Shown piece by piece: positions 34,208 through 42,959 of a stretch of DNA of 64,000 nucleotides. Both the position numbers and the translations under genes were made by a program. Positions within the stretch are counted from its first letter, which is position 1; each line of letters opens with the position of its first letter. The notes beneath the pieces are model-generated. The model saw only the letters and a program-made list of their open reading frames with translations, was not told the DNA's origin and ran no database searches. Source of the DNA: Firmicutes bacterium UBA2116 (GTDB lineage Bacteria; Bacillota; Clostridia; Tissierellales; Sedimentibacteraceae); NCBI GenBank assembly GCA_002331025.1, contig DCYG01000005.1, positions 1 through 64,000 of the forward strand, in the 5' to 3' direction.

Positions 34208-35554
34208 ATGAAAAAAATATATCTGTTTTTATCTGTCATTTTGATAGCTATCTTGACTTCATGCTCTGAACAAACGGGTGAGGAAAGGGATGTTGTGAAA
34301 ATCTGGTGGTATAAACAGGAGGATGGTACTATTTTTAATTTTATTGTTGAAAAAGCTATAGAAAGTATATTGTTTCAAGCTAACTTAGATGATATAGAAG
34401 TAGATATTAAGCAATTTTCATATTCTGATATAAGCTACGATGATTATGTTCTTAAAAGAAATCTTGCTATTGAACATGGGGATTTAGATATGACATTCGA
34501 TTTGCCCGGAAGCTTGTATGCTTTGAGAAATAAAGCTGCTGACTATGACAGAATAGAAAACTATAAAAATGTATTTAATAATTATAAAAATCAATATTGT
34601 GTTCCTCTGTGTACAGTACTGCGAGTTAATTTTGTCAATAATGATGCTTTGATAAAATACAACATAGAGCCAAAAAATGTAATTTCACTTGATGAGTATT
34701 ATGATATAAAGCAAAGGATGAAGGAAAATGGGGCTGAATTTAAGCTCAATTCACAGGAATTCAGGGAGCTTGTGGACTATTACAGCATAAAAAACAACTT
34801 AAAAATTTTAAGAGATCAAAAAGGTACATATATAGATAAAACAGCGGCACTTACTGCTGTCCGTGAACTGATAGATGATATAAAAAGTAATTATGACTAT
34901 GAATATATTATCAATGATTCTGCTGATTATGACTATAAAATTATTGAAGAAAAATCCGGGTACGAGTTTTCCGGTTTACCGTACAACTATTCGGCTTTAT
35001 GCTACAATGAATTCAGAAGCCGTCCATCTATTGAGAATTATACAATAGTATTATTGGATAATAACGGTGAATTTTTTTCTATATATAATCGTGTTATTAT
35101 GCCTTGTTTGTTTATATCAAAAAGCAGTAAAAATGACAATGTATATAATATAGCTGACACATTGTTACGGGACGGGTTTCAAATATCTTTGTATGAGAGA
35201 GGAATTGAAGGTGTAATTACAAATTTGGATTCAACAAGAGATTTAATCGGGTTTGACGAAGATTGGAACTATGTGGGTGTGAAAAATCTTACAGATGAAA
35301 ATGGCAATAAAGTAGCTCTTAAATTGTATCCTAAAAACGAGGAAGAAAAGCTTTATGAAGTTTTGACCAAGGGATACGAAGTAGTAAGGAATGTTGATAT
35401 GTCATACTTTTTTTCCAGCGTTCATTATTACGGGAAATTAAACATGTTTGTGGCAGATATGGCAGCAGCTATAATCAGGGATGAAAAAACATTGGAAGAT
35501 TTCGATAAAATGGCTGATGATTTCATCATTAATTTAAATATCAGCGGTAATTGA
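34208..35554 (+). CDS. Solute-binding lipoprotein, island paralog B2
   Basis: This 448-aa lipoprotein has signal peptide MKKIYLFLSVILIAILTSC (lipobox LTSC). It resembles the 31355 protein in NDNVYNIADTLLRDGFQ and in its C-terminal ENGNKVALKLYPKNEEEKLYEV, and shares the DDYVLKRNLAIEHGD segment with all four. ATG 34208 has GGAAGGAG upstream. It is immediately followed (12 nt) by the MalK-type ATPase, so it is the best candidate for the binding protein of that importer. Confidence 0.82.
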   Translation: MKKIYLFLSVILIAILTSCSEQTGEERDVVKIWWYKQEDGTIFNFIVEKAIESILFQANLDDIEVDIKQFSYSDISYDDYVLKRNLAIEHGDLDMTFDLPGSLYALRNKAADYDRIENYKNVFNNYKNQYCVPLCTVLRVNFVNNDALIKYNIEPKNVISLDEYYDIKQRMKENGAEFKLNSQEFRELVDYYSIKNNLKILRDQKGTYIDKTAALTAVRELIDDIKSNYDYEYIINDSADYDYKIIEEKSGYEFSGLPYNYSALCYNEFRSRPSIENYTIVLLDNNGEFFSIYNRVIMPCLFISKSSKNDNVYNIADTLLRDGFQISLYERGIEGVITNLDSTRDLIGFDEDWNYVGVKNLTDENGNKVALKLYPKNEEEKLYEVLTKGYEVVRNVDMSYFFSSVHYYGKLNMFVADMAAAIIRDEKTLEDFDKMADDFIINLNISGN

Positions 35555-35566
35555 GCAGGGAGAAAA

Positions 35567-36583
35567 ATGGCAGAGATAATTTTAAATGATGTAACTAAGA
35601 TTTATCCTAACGGATTTAAAGCACTGGAGGATTTCAGCCTGAAAATAAAGGACAAGGAATTTCTTGTGCTGGTTGGTCCCTCAGGATGCGGAAAAACAAC
35701 AATACTCAGAATAATTGCGGGTCTCGAAGAAGCCACGTCAGGGGATGTAATAATCGGAGACAGGAGGGTTAATGATGTGCTGCCTAAGGACAGGAATATA
35801 TCCATGGTATTTCAGAACTATGCCCTGTATCCTCATATGAACGTCTATGAAAATATGGCTTTTTCGCTTAAGCTGAGAAAAATGGATAAAAGAGAAATCA
35901 AGGAGAAAATTTTAAATATTGCAGGGATATTGGAAATAGAGGATATACTGTACAAAAAACCTTCTACTCTGTCGGGAGGACAGAAGCAAAGAGCGGCCCT
36001 AGGCAGAGCCATAATCCGTGAGCCCGATGTATTTTTGTTTGACGAACCGCTGTCAAATATTGATGCAAAGCTCAGAACCCAAATGAGAATAGAGCTTATA
36101 AATTTGCACAAACGACTTGGTACGACCTTCGTATATGTTACTCATGACCAGACTGAGGCCATGACCATGGGAGAAAGAATAGCGGTCATGAAGGACGGAA
36201 TAATACAGCAAATGGATACTCCCGAAAATATATATAAAAATCCTGTAAATATTTTTACTGCGGGCTTTATAGGTTCACCGCAGATGAACTTTATAGAGGA
36301 CCGTGATAAAAACATAACCATGGGTGTAAGACCTGAAAAATTAAAAATTTCATCAGCAGGTGAAGAGGAGGACGATTCACTGAGCTTTGATGAATGCTAT
36401 GTGGAGGCTGTGGAATTAATAGGATCGGAAAAGCTGATATATTTTGATTGCAGAGGATTAAAGCTTGTTTCTAAGGTGCCTGAGGATATTCAGACAGTCA
36501 AGGGCAGCGGCTACAAGCTTTATTGCCTGAAAAGAGATATACATTATTTTGACAGGGAAAAAGGGGAAAAAATTATATTATGA
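35567..36583 (+). CDS. MalK/UgpC-type ABC importer ATPase
   Basis: This 338-aa ATPase has Walker A GPSGCGKTT (residues 37-45), Q-loop FQNYALYPHM, signature LSGGQKQR (about 135-142), Walker B VFLFDEPLSNID, and a C-terminal TOBE-like regulatory part (about 250-338) that is shorter than in classic MalK (about 370 aa). Family members energise sugar or glycerol-phosphate importers, often serving several permease sets. Here it follows lipoprotein B2 and overlaps the first permease by 4 nt. Confidence 0.92.
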   Translation: MAEIILNDVTKIYPNGFKALEDFSLKIKDKEFLVLVGPSGCGKTTILRIIAGLEEATSGDVIIGDRRVNDVLPKDRNISMVFQNYALYPHMNVYENMAFSLKLRKMDKREIKEKILNIAGILEIEDILYKKPSTLSGGQKQRAALGRAIIREPDVFLFDEPLSNIDAKLRTQMRIELINLHKRLGTTFVYVTHDQTEAMTMGERIAVMKDGIIQQMDTPENIYKNPVNIFTAGFIGSPQMNFIEDRDKNITMGVRPEKLKISSAGEEEDDSLSFDECYVEAVELIGSEKLIYFDCRGLKLVSKVPEDIQTVKGSGYKLYCLKRDIHYFDREKGEKIIL

Positions 36584-37356
36584 AAAAATACGGTATGATG
36601 AAATATATACTTCCCAGTGTTTTGGGGGTTGCATCCTTGTACTTGGTTCCTTTTATCATAGCCCAAAAATATGTTTTCTTTTCATCAAACAGCTCCTTCG
36701 CAGATATTTTTTCAAATCTGGGATTTATTATATCAATCAAAAATACGGCTGTATTTATGTCTGTATTCATTCCTTTGGCTGTTATTATAGGATTTGTTAC
36801 AGCCTTTGTCACAGAATATCTCAGGCTGAGCTTTTGGGTACAGGCGGCGGTTATACTGCCTATTACTGTGCCGGCATCTTCCGTATCGGGTTTTTTCAGA
36901 GAAATTGCTTCGAGCTCTTTTCTTGAAAATGTAAACGGACTGTTCATAGTGGGGTTTATATTTTTATGGAGCTGCATCGGATATACGTATATTATTTTTC
37001 TTATATCATTGAAAAACAGGGACAAAAGCATTGAAGAAGCTGCATATCTGGACGGTTCCGGAACATTCAGGACCATTTTTTCCATAATGCTGCCTTTACA
37101 CAGCGAAGCACTTGTGCTTGCTGTTATAGTGAGTACGTATAATTCTCTGAAGATTTTCAGGATGACGTATGCTATATTCGGAGAATATCCTGACTACAGA
37201 ATGTTTATGATACAGAATTTCCTTCATTTAAAGCTTAAAGAGCTGAGCTTGGATACACTTATGGTTGGAGCTGATTTACTGCTTGCATTCATATTTGTAC
37301 TATTGTTTTTTATATTGAGATCAGGTCAAAAACATAAAAGAAAAATGTCCTTGTAG
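36580..37356 (+). CDS. ABC importer permease, MalF/UgpA-like
   Basis: This 258-aa permease has six hydrophobic helices and the cytoplasmic EAA loop EAAYLDGSGTFRTIFSIMLP (about 150-169) that contacts the ATPase. It overlaps the ATPase gene (ATGA). It lacks the extended N-terminus of true MalF. Confidence 0.9.
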   Translation: MKKYGMMKYILPSVLGVASLYLVPFIIAQKYVFFSSNSSFADIFSNLGFIISIKNTAVFMSVFIPLAVIIGFVTAFVTEYLRLSFWVQAAVILPITVPASSVSGFFREIASSSFLENVNGLFIVGFIFLWSCIGYTYIIFLISLKNRDKSIEEAAYLDGSGTFRTIFSIMLPLHSEALVLAVIVSTYNSLKIFRMTYAIFGEYPDYRMFMIQNFLHLKLKELSLDTLMVGADLLLAFIFVLLFFILRSGQKHKRKMSL

Positions 37357-37364
37357 GAGCAGTC

Positions 37365-38189
37365 ATGAAAAATTTTTCGGTTAAGTTTCTTTCTGTATTT
37401 ATAATAGTAATATTTATGTTCCCCATACTGTATACCATATCTCATTCTTTTATGGATGAGTATCAACTGAAAAATGACGATATGGAAATAGTACCGGAGA
37501 TTTTTAACATTCAGCAATATTATGAAATAAGTGTTGAAAAAAATGAATATTTCAAGCTTTATATAAATTCGGCAATGATGACCGCAGGAGTGCTTTTAGG
37601 TCAGGTAACAGTAAGCATAAGTGCGGCATATTATCTGGCAGTGAAAAAAAGCCGGTTTTCGGAAATATTGTTTTTGATTTATACTTTTTTTATGCTTCTT
37701 CCATTGCAGATAACATTGATACCAAACGTGCTTCTGTATAATTCTGCAGAGAGATATCTGGGATTAAGTATATTTAACACTCATTTTGCGGTTATTTTGC
37801 CGGGGATATTCAGTACGCTTGGAGTATTTTTTCTCAAGCAGTTTTTTGAATCAATGCCGCAAAGCTACTATGAAATTGCAAAAATAGACGGGGCATCAAA
37901 TTTTGAGATTTTGATTCATGTGGTATTGCCATACTCCAAAAATGCCATAGCTGCGTTGTGCCTTCTGATTTTTATTGAGAATTGGAATTTAATTGAGCAG
38001 CCTCTCATATTTTTAAGTGCTATGTCAAAAATGCCTGTGTCTATTTATTTAAATACTCTTTATGCGAGCTACAGGGGAATTTTTTATGCAGGCAGCGTTT
38101 TGTTTATGTTCCCTGTTATATATGTGTTTATGAAAATCAGAGACAAGCTTAAAGTAATGGTGTTAAAAATCAGTGACGAAAGAAGGTAG
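37365..38189 (+). CDS. ABC importer permease, MalG/UgpE-like
   Basis: This 274-aa permease has an N-terminal helix, a periplasm-facing segment and five further helices; the EAA loop reads EIAKIDGASNFEILIHVVLP (about 175-194). With the preceding permease and the ATPase it forms a complete importer for a ligand brought by one of the four lipoproteins. It begins 9 nt after the first permease with GTAGGAG upstream. Confidence 0.9.
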   Translation: MKNFSVKFLSVFIIVIFMFPILYTISHSFMDEYQLKNDDMEIVPEIFNIQQYYEISVEKNEYFKLYINSAMMTAGVLLGQVTVSISAAYYLAVKKSRFSEILFLIYTFFMLLPLQITLIPNVLLYNSAERYLGLSIFNTHFAVILPGIFSTLGVFFLKQFFESMPQSYYEIAKIDGASNFEILIHVVLPYSKNAIAALCLLIFIENWNLIEQPLIFLSAMSKMPVSIYLNTLYASYRGIFYAGSVLFMFPVIYVFMKIRDKLKVMVLKISDERR

Positions 38190-38194
38190 TACAT

Positions 38195-39499
38195 ATGATA
38201 TCCAAATTTTTTGATAAACTTTTAAAAATATTTTTTGCTTTTCTGAGCATTGTTATTGTTACAGGCTTTGTGTTTTTTACAATCAGAAACTATGTTATGC
38301 CCCAGGTTACTGTTACTAAGCCATTGGAAAACAGTATGTTAATTAAGAAGGACTATTTTACGGGCAGGGTTGCTTCAAGCGAAACTATCGAAGTAAAAGC
38401 TGACAGGAAATTGTATATAGAAGAAATAAATGTAAAGAATTCTCAGATAGTTGAGCCCGGGTCAAAAATAATAACATTGGATATGAGCAGGCAGGTATTC
38501 AATACTGACACAGAAGCCGCTGAATTGCAAAATCAAATAAAAATATATGAAATAGAAAAGCTCAACTTAAAAAATCAGATGAACAGTAAGGAAACCTCTG
38601 TTCAAAAGGCATTGGAAGCATATGACAAGGCAAAAGAAGAATATGAAAATACAAGCTATTTGTATGAAAACGGAATCGTTACAAAGGAAGAGCTTGACAG
38701 AAAAAATGATGTTGTGGAAGAACATCGTAAGGCTTATGAGAATGAAATAAGCTCCCGTGAAAGTGAAGCAGAAATATATGCAATGAATTTAAATCGTATT
38801 GATGGTGAAATAAAAATATTGCAGGATAAATTACAAGGAAAAATAAATGAAGGTAATGAAAATAAAATAACCGTGGACAGCGACGGAGTTTATTTCCTTT
38901 CTGATAAGGTGTACATAGATTATATAATTGATAAAAAGGTTGCTGAAGAGGGGGAAACAGTAATTCGATATTCGATATGTAATACTAATGCTGATTTATT
39001 CATGGAGGCCTACTTGGATATTGATATTTACGATGATATCTTTAATAAAAAGCACAGCTTGTATTTCTGGAAAAACGACGAAAGAAAGAAGGACTCGGTA
39101 AGCGTTCAATCGGTTCGGTCTTTTCCCGATCATAATGAGCTTATCTTTTCCTTAAGAGATGAGCTGAGAGAAAAAGTGTATATATCAGACAGTGTAAGAT
39201 TTATGGTTCAGGCAGAGGAAAACTATGAATGTGTTGTTCAAAAAACTGCTGTTGTACCTATAGGGGAAATGAAGTCGGGAAATTATTGTTATATTTATAC
39301 GATAGTATCGGAAGACTCCATTTTAGGACAGATAAATTATTTAAAGCAGGGAGAATACAAAATACTTGCTGTGGGAGATAATACGGTAGCTGTTGAACCG
39401 AGTCAGCCCAATACTCCAAGAATAGACAGAAACACCTTAATCGCCAATTATGTTTCATCTGTTTTAGAAAATGAAATGAGAGTCAGAATAATTAATTAG
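38195..39499 (+). CDS. HlyD/MacA-like membrane-fusion (adaptor) protein
   Basis: This 434-aa protein has one N-terminal membrane helix (about 10-32), a split lipoyl-like domain (VKADRKLYIEEINVKNSQIV near 65 and a second half near 235-260), a coiled-coil hairpin between them (about 105-210) and beta-rich C-terminal domains. This is the adaptor architecture of HlyD, EmrA or MacA. Such adaptors usually pair with an exporter; here they follow importer-type permeases and precede a MacB-like membrane protein. Confidence 0.8.
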   Translation: MISKFFDKLLKIFFAFLSIVIVTGFVFFTIRNYVMPQVTVTKPLENSMLIKKDYFTGRVASSETIEVKADRKLYIEEINVKNSQIVEPGSKIITLDMSRQVFNTDTEAAELQNQIKIYEIEKLNLKNQMNSKETSVQKALEAYDKAKEEYENTSYLYENGIVTKEELDRKNDVVEEHRKAYENEISSRESEAEIYAMNLNRIDGEIKILQDKLQGKINEGNENKITVDSDGVYFLSDKVYIDYIIDKKVAEEGETVIRYSICNTNADLFMEAYLDIDIYDDIFNKKHSLYFWKNDERKKDSVSVQSVRSFPDHNELIFSLRDELREKVYISDSVRFMVQAEENYECVVQKTAVVPIGEMKSGNYCYIYTIVSEDSILGQINYLKQGEYKILAVGDNTVAVEPSQPNTPRIDRNTLIANYVSSVLENEMRVRIIN

Positions 39500-39513
39500 A
39501 CAGGGAGCTGCAA

Positions 39514-40575
39514 ATGAAAAATACGATATGTGCACTTCTTATGGTTGCTTTAATAACATTTTTTATGTATATATATGTCGAATCAAATTTTTACGGAGGC
39601 ATGGCAGAGTTTTGCTTAAGTGAAGCTGTTCAGCCTGAGAAAATTAAAGAAGCATTGGAACAAGGGCAGGTATATGATTACTTGATAATATATGATTTGT
39701 ATAATAAAGAGAACTCTAAAGTGTATACGGGCAATATAAATATGCTTTTAGCAGGAAGAATAAAAGAAAAAACAGATATTGAATTAAGTGAAAGAGAAGT
39801 TCTCATGGGTGACAGATTTGCCGCAAAAAACTATGCGTATAATCCTATCGGCAAAAAGCATGAATTTAATAATAAAGAATACAGTATAACCGCTATTATA
39901 AATGATAGCGATGATATATATTATAATGATGTTAATATATCGGAAAATCAAAATATAAAAAGGCAAAGAGTATATGCCGTGCTTAAGGACAAGGATGGTG
40001 TTGTGATAGAAGAAAACACATTGTTGTCGATACTTAAGTCAAAAAATATAGCACCTGATTCACACATTTATTATGATAATTTATCCAAGCTTCTGATTAA
40101 GTTAATAATTTTATGCTTCATATCACTTTTCATATATGTTATTTATAAGCTGATAAGTAAATTAAAGAAGCTGTTAAGCAGTATTTTTTCAGGATATGAG
40201 GATAGTAAGTACAATATTGATATACGGGAATATGTCAATAAACGTGAAAATTACAGCGTAATCAGAGGTATGGTTTTATATTCCGCTGCACTTATTATAT
40301 CAATAACTTGCAGCATAGTCCTGCTTATAAAGTACCTTAACCTTCGAATGCCGTATAGATTTAATCCGGTTTCTCCTAAAAGTATTTACGATATGATAAA
40401 ATCTTTTTTTGATTTAATTTTGTATTATCTGTACAACGGTATTACAGAAATGAGTTTGATTGTATTTAAGGTTGCATTTATGCTTTTTATAGCCTTAATA
40501 CTATCCTTAGCAATTATTATAATTAAAAAGCTTCCCAGACCGAGCAGCAGTGCCGTATCAGTAAAGAAAACTTAG
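39514..40575 (+). CDS. MacB/FtsX-like membrane protein, no ATPase partner adjacent
   Basis: This 353-aa protein has one N-terminal helix (about 5-22), an extracellular domain (about 25-190) with SEREVLMGDRFAAKNY and EFNNKEYSITAIIND, resembling the MacB periplasmic core, and three C-terminal helices (about 190-215, 248-272, 315-340). This is the 4-helix MacB/FtsX layout. No LolD/MacB-type ATPase accompanies it. The preceding HlyD-like adaptor would be its MacA-type partner. Assignment rests on topology and weak motif similarity, so it is tentative. It is the last gene of the island. Confidence 0.55.
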   Translation: MKNTICALLMVALITFFMYIYVESNFYGGMAEFCLSEAVQPEKIKEALEQGQVYDYLIIYDLYNKENSKVYTGNINMLLAGRIKEKTDIELSEREVLMGDRFAAKNYAYNPIGKKHEFNNKEYSITAIINDSDDIYYNDVNISENQNIKRQRVYAVLKDKDGVVIEENTLLSILKSKNIAPDSHIYYDNLSKLLIKLIILCFISLFIYVIYKLISKLKKLLSSIFSGYEDSKYNIDIREYVNKRENYSVIRGMVLYSAALIISITCSIVLLIKYLNLRMPYRFNPVSPKSIYDMIKSFFDLILYYLYNGITEMSLIVFKVAFMLFIALILSLAIIIIKKLPRPSSSAVSVKKT

Positions 40576-40631
40576 TTACTGTTTACTTCTGAAATTTCTA
40601 ATCAAGCGGTTCGTGTAATTCTGAACGCTTA

Positions 40632-40741
40632 ATGTCATTGCTATGAATAAACGTATCGTATGTTACTGTCATTCAGAGGGCTTTAGCCCGGAATCTCATT
40701 TTTCCGGTGCTGAGATCCTTCGCTATCGCTGAGGATGACAA
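40632..40741. repeat. Dispersed palindromic repeat, right edge of island
   Basis: The most complete copy: ATGTCATTGCTATGAATAAACG, then TACTGTCATTC ... GGAATCTCA, and an inverse right arm TGAGATCCTTCGC ... GAGGATGACA. It is a long imperfect palindrome. It is in the same orientation as the copies at 21130 and 55779 and marks the end of the accessory island. Confidence 0.8.
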
Positions 40742-40802
40742 ATCGCGGTCTGTCAGTAGTAACAAAACTTAAAAAATGGTCAATAAATTCATTCAATATA
40801 GC

Positions 40803-40831
40803 TTGACAAAATATTTTTTTTCTCATATAAT
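40803..40831 (+). promoter_or_regulatory. Consensus sigma-A promoter of yceD-rpmF
   Basis: TTGACA (40803-40808) and TATAAT (40826-40831) are perfect hexamers with a 17-nt spacer, 29 nt before the yceD start. Confidence 0.8.
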
Positions 40832-40859
40832 TAACTCTGCGAATAAAAAGGGTGGTAGT

Positions 40860-41363
40860 ATGTTAATTAAGCTAAAAGAATTTTTATCATCTGACCAGCT
40901 TTCTTACAGAGTAAGTGAGAAGTTTGTAATAGATGATGAGGATTTCTTATTAAAGACACATCTTGATAAAAGCATTGTGTTTTCAGGTGAATTTTATAAA
41001 GTGGATGAAAGCGTCATATTAAACGGCACGGTTATGTACACTGTTGAGGATAAATGTGCAAGATGCTTGGATGAATTTGACAATAAGGTTGAAGCGAAAT
41101 TTGAGGCTCTTATAGTTAAACAATTAGATGAAGATAGTGAATCTGATGAAATTCAATTAAAACTTACAGACGGATGTGTTGATTTACAGGAAACCATTAA
41201 GCAAATAATTTATTTGTCAATGCCTATGAAGTCATTGTGCAGTAAAGATTGCAAGGGCATATGCCCCAATTGCGGAGTTAATTTAAATAATGATAATTGT
41301 AAATGTGAAGATAATTTAACAGATCCGCGATTTGATAAATTAAGAGACCTGTTAAAGGATTAA
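40860..41363 (+). CDS. yceD: DUF177 (YceD-family) protein
   Basis: This 167-aa protein has the DUF177 signature with CARCLDEFD (about 62-70) and a C-terminal cluster CSKDCKGICPNCGVNLNNDNC that probably binds zinc. Relatives in plants and bacteria are implicated in 23S rRNA accumulation; direct function in Firmicutes is not established. Linkage to rpmF (13 nt downstream) is conserved widely. The ATG at 40860 has GGTGGT upstream; the open frame before it crosses the promoter. Confidence 0.88.
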   Translation: MLIKLKEFLSSDQLSYRVSEKFVIDDEDFLLKTHLDKSIVFSGEFYKVDESVILNGTVMYTVEDKCARCLDEFDNKVEAKFEALIVKQLDEDSESDEIQLKLTDGCVDLQETIKQIIYLSMPMKSLCSKDCKGICPNCGVNLNNDNCKCEDNLTDPRFDKLRDLLKD

Positions 41364-41375
41364 GGAGGTGTTAAA

Positions 41376-41555
41376 ATGGCAGTACCTAAGAGAAAAACTT
41401 CCAAAGCAAGAAGAGATAGAAGAAGATCAGCTAAATCAAGATTAACAATTCCAAATATCATTGAGTGTCCACAATGTCACGAAACTAAGCTTCCTCATAG
41501 AGTTTGTGCAGCTTGCGGATATTATGACGGCAAAGAAGTTATAAGCGTAGAATAA
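41376..41555 (+). CDS. rpmF: 50S ribosomal protein L32
   Basis: This 59-aa protein begins MAVPKRKTSKARRDRRRS and has a zinc ribbon CPQCHETKLPHRVCAACGYY with four Cys, so it is the zinc-binding form of L32. AAGGAGG precedes the ATG. The usual partners yceD and plsX lie on either side. Confidence 0.97.
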   Translation: MAVPKRKTSKARRDRRRSAKSRLTIPNIIECPQCHETKLPHRVCAACGYYDGKEVISVE

Positions 41556-41583
41556 TAGGAATTATTTTAATAGTTTAGCTATA

Positions 41584-41611
41584 AAAAGTAGTGCAGCGCA
41601 CTATTTTTTTA
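41584..41611 (+). terminator. Terminator after rpmF
   Basis: TAGTGC-AGC-GCACTA (41589-41603) is extended by A/T pairs and followed by seven T. It separates yceD-rpmF from plsX-acpP. Confidence 0.75.
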
Positions 41612-41640
41612 TTGCAAATATAATATTTCTACGTTATACT
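41612..41640 (+). promoter_or_regulatory. Predicted promoter of plsX-acpP
   Basis: TTGCAA (41612-41617) and TATACT (41635-41640) are 17 nt apart, right after the rpmF terminator. No FapR-like operator was recognised. Confidence 0.5.
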
Positions 41641-41709
41641 AATTTTGTGTGTACCTGTACATATTGAAACTTCCGTGCTTTGTCAGAAATTATATAAAGA
41701 GGTGTAAGA

Positions 41710-42708
41710 ATGAAAATTGCTATAGATGCTATGGGCGGCGATAATGCTCCCGAGCTTATTGTTAAAGGAAGTATACTTGCAAGAGATGAATATAATGTGG
41801 ATATTTTATTATATGGAAAAGAAAATGAAATTAAAAATATAGTAGAGAAAAATACATCTGATTTTAACAATATAGAAATTATTAATGCTGAAGAAGTTAT
41901 AACGAATGATGATAAGCCGGTAATGGCCTTAAGAAGAAAAAAAGATTCATCGTTGGTTAAGGCACTTAACACTGTGAAAGAAAGAAAAGCGGATGCAATA
42001 GTATCTGCAGGAAGCACCGGCGCTTTGTTAGGCGGAGCGACGTTGATTGTCGGACGCATAAACGGTATAGAAAGACCTGCAATAGGAACCCTGATACCGA
42101 ATATGTACGGTGGATTCACTCTGTTGATTGATTCAGGAGCAAATGTGGATTCTAAGCCTGAATTTTTATATGATTTTGCTATCATGGGAGATATTTACTT
42201 AAAGCAGGTGTTAAATATTACTTCTCCCAAAATTGCACTTGCTAACATCGGTTCAGAAAAAACAAAGGGTGATAAGCTGACCGTTGATACATACGGACTA
42301 TTGGAAAATACATCACTTCCTCTTAATTTTATAGGAAATATAGAGGCGAGGGAAATACTTCAGGGGAAAGCGGATATAATAATTTGCGACGGTTTCGTTG
42401 GAAATATGATATTAAAAACCCTTGAGGGCTCTGTATTGGAATTGATGAATGGACTAAAATCAGCACTGTTGTCTTCAGCAAGGTCAAAAATCGGAGCAGC
42501 TTTAATTAAGCCCGCACTTAAAGATTTTAAGAGTAAATTTGATTATTCTGAACATGGTGGAGCTCCTATACTTGGGGTGAAAGAAATTGTAGTTAAAGCT
42601 CATGGCAGCTCTGACGAAAAAGCCTTTAAAAATGCTATTCGTCAAGCTAAAATATGCTGTGAGAACAATGTAAACGGATTAATTCAAGAAAGCATTATGA
42701 GGAGGTGA
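41710..42708 (+). CDS. plsX: Phosphate acyltransferase PlsX
   Basis: This 332-aa enzyme converts acyl-ACP to acyl-phosphate for phospholipid synthesis. It starts MKIAIDAMGGDNAPE, with SAGSTGALLGGATLIVGRI (about 97-115) and GNIEAREILQGKADIIICDG, all PlsX landmarks. It precedes acpP by 6 nt; AGAGGTG lies before the ATG. Confidence 0.97.
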   Translation: MKIAIDAMGGDNAPELIVKGSILARDEYNVDILLYGKENEIKNIVEKNTSDFNNIEIINAEEVITNDDKPVMALRRKKDSSLVKALNTVKERKADAIVSAGSTGALLGGATLIVGRINGIERPAIGTLIPNMYGGFTLLIDSGANVDSKPEFLYDFAIMGDIYLKQVLNITSPKIALANIGSEKTKGDKLTVDTYGLLENTSLPLNFIGNIEAREILQGKADIIICDGFVGNMILKTLEGSVLELMNGLKSALLSSARSKIGAALIKPALKDFKSKFDYSEHGGAPILGVKEIVVKAHGSSDEKAFKNAIRQAKICCENNVNGLIQESIMRR

Positions 42709-42714
42709 TTTGAT

Positions 42715-42942
42715 ATGTTTGAAAGAATTAGAGAAATTGTAGCTGAAAAGGTTGGCATTGAGGAAGCTGACATTACAATGGAAACTTCTTTTGCAGATGA
42801 TTTGGATGCAGATTCAATAACATTATTTGAATTAGTAATGGCTTTGGAAGACGAATTTAATATTGAAATCGATGATGAAAGTATTGAACAAATCAAGACA
42901 GTGGGGGATATAGTAAACTACTTAGAAGAAATTAACCAGTAA
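42715..42942 (+). CDS. acpP: Acyl carrier protein
   Basis: This 75-aa acidic helical protein carries the phosphopantetheine Ser34 in DLDADSITLFELV. The motif is DADSI where many ACPs have DSLD, a small variation but with Ser in place. GGAGGTG precedes the ATG. It supplies acyl chains to PlsX. Confidence 0.94.
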   Translation: MFERIREIVAEKVGIEEADITMETSFADDLDADSITLFELVMALEDEFNIEIDDESIEQIKTVGDIVNYLEEINQ

Positions 42943-42959
42943 TATTAATTTGATATTGT

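Noticed and set aside
40576..40860. Mobile-element integrase or transposase at the right island edge
   Set aside because: Only repeat sequence and a promoter are present; no coding region is visible.
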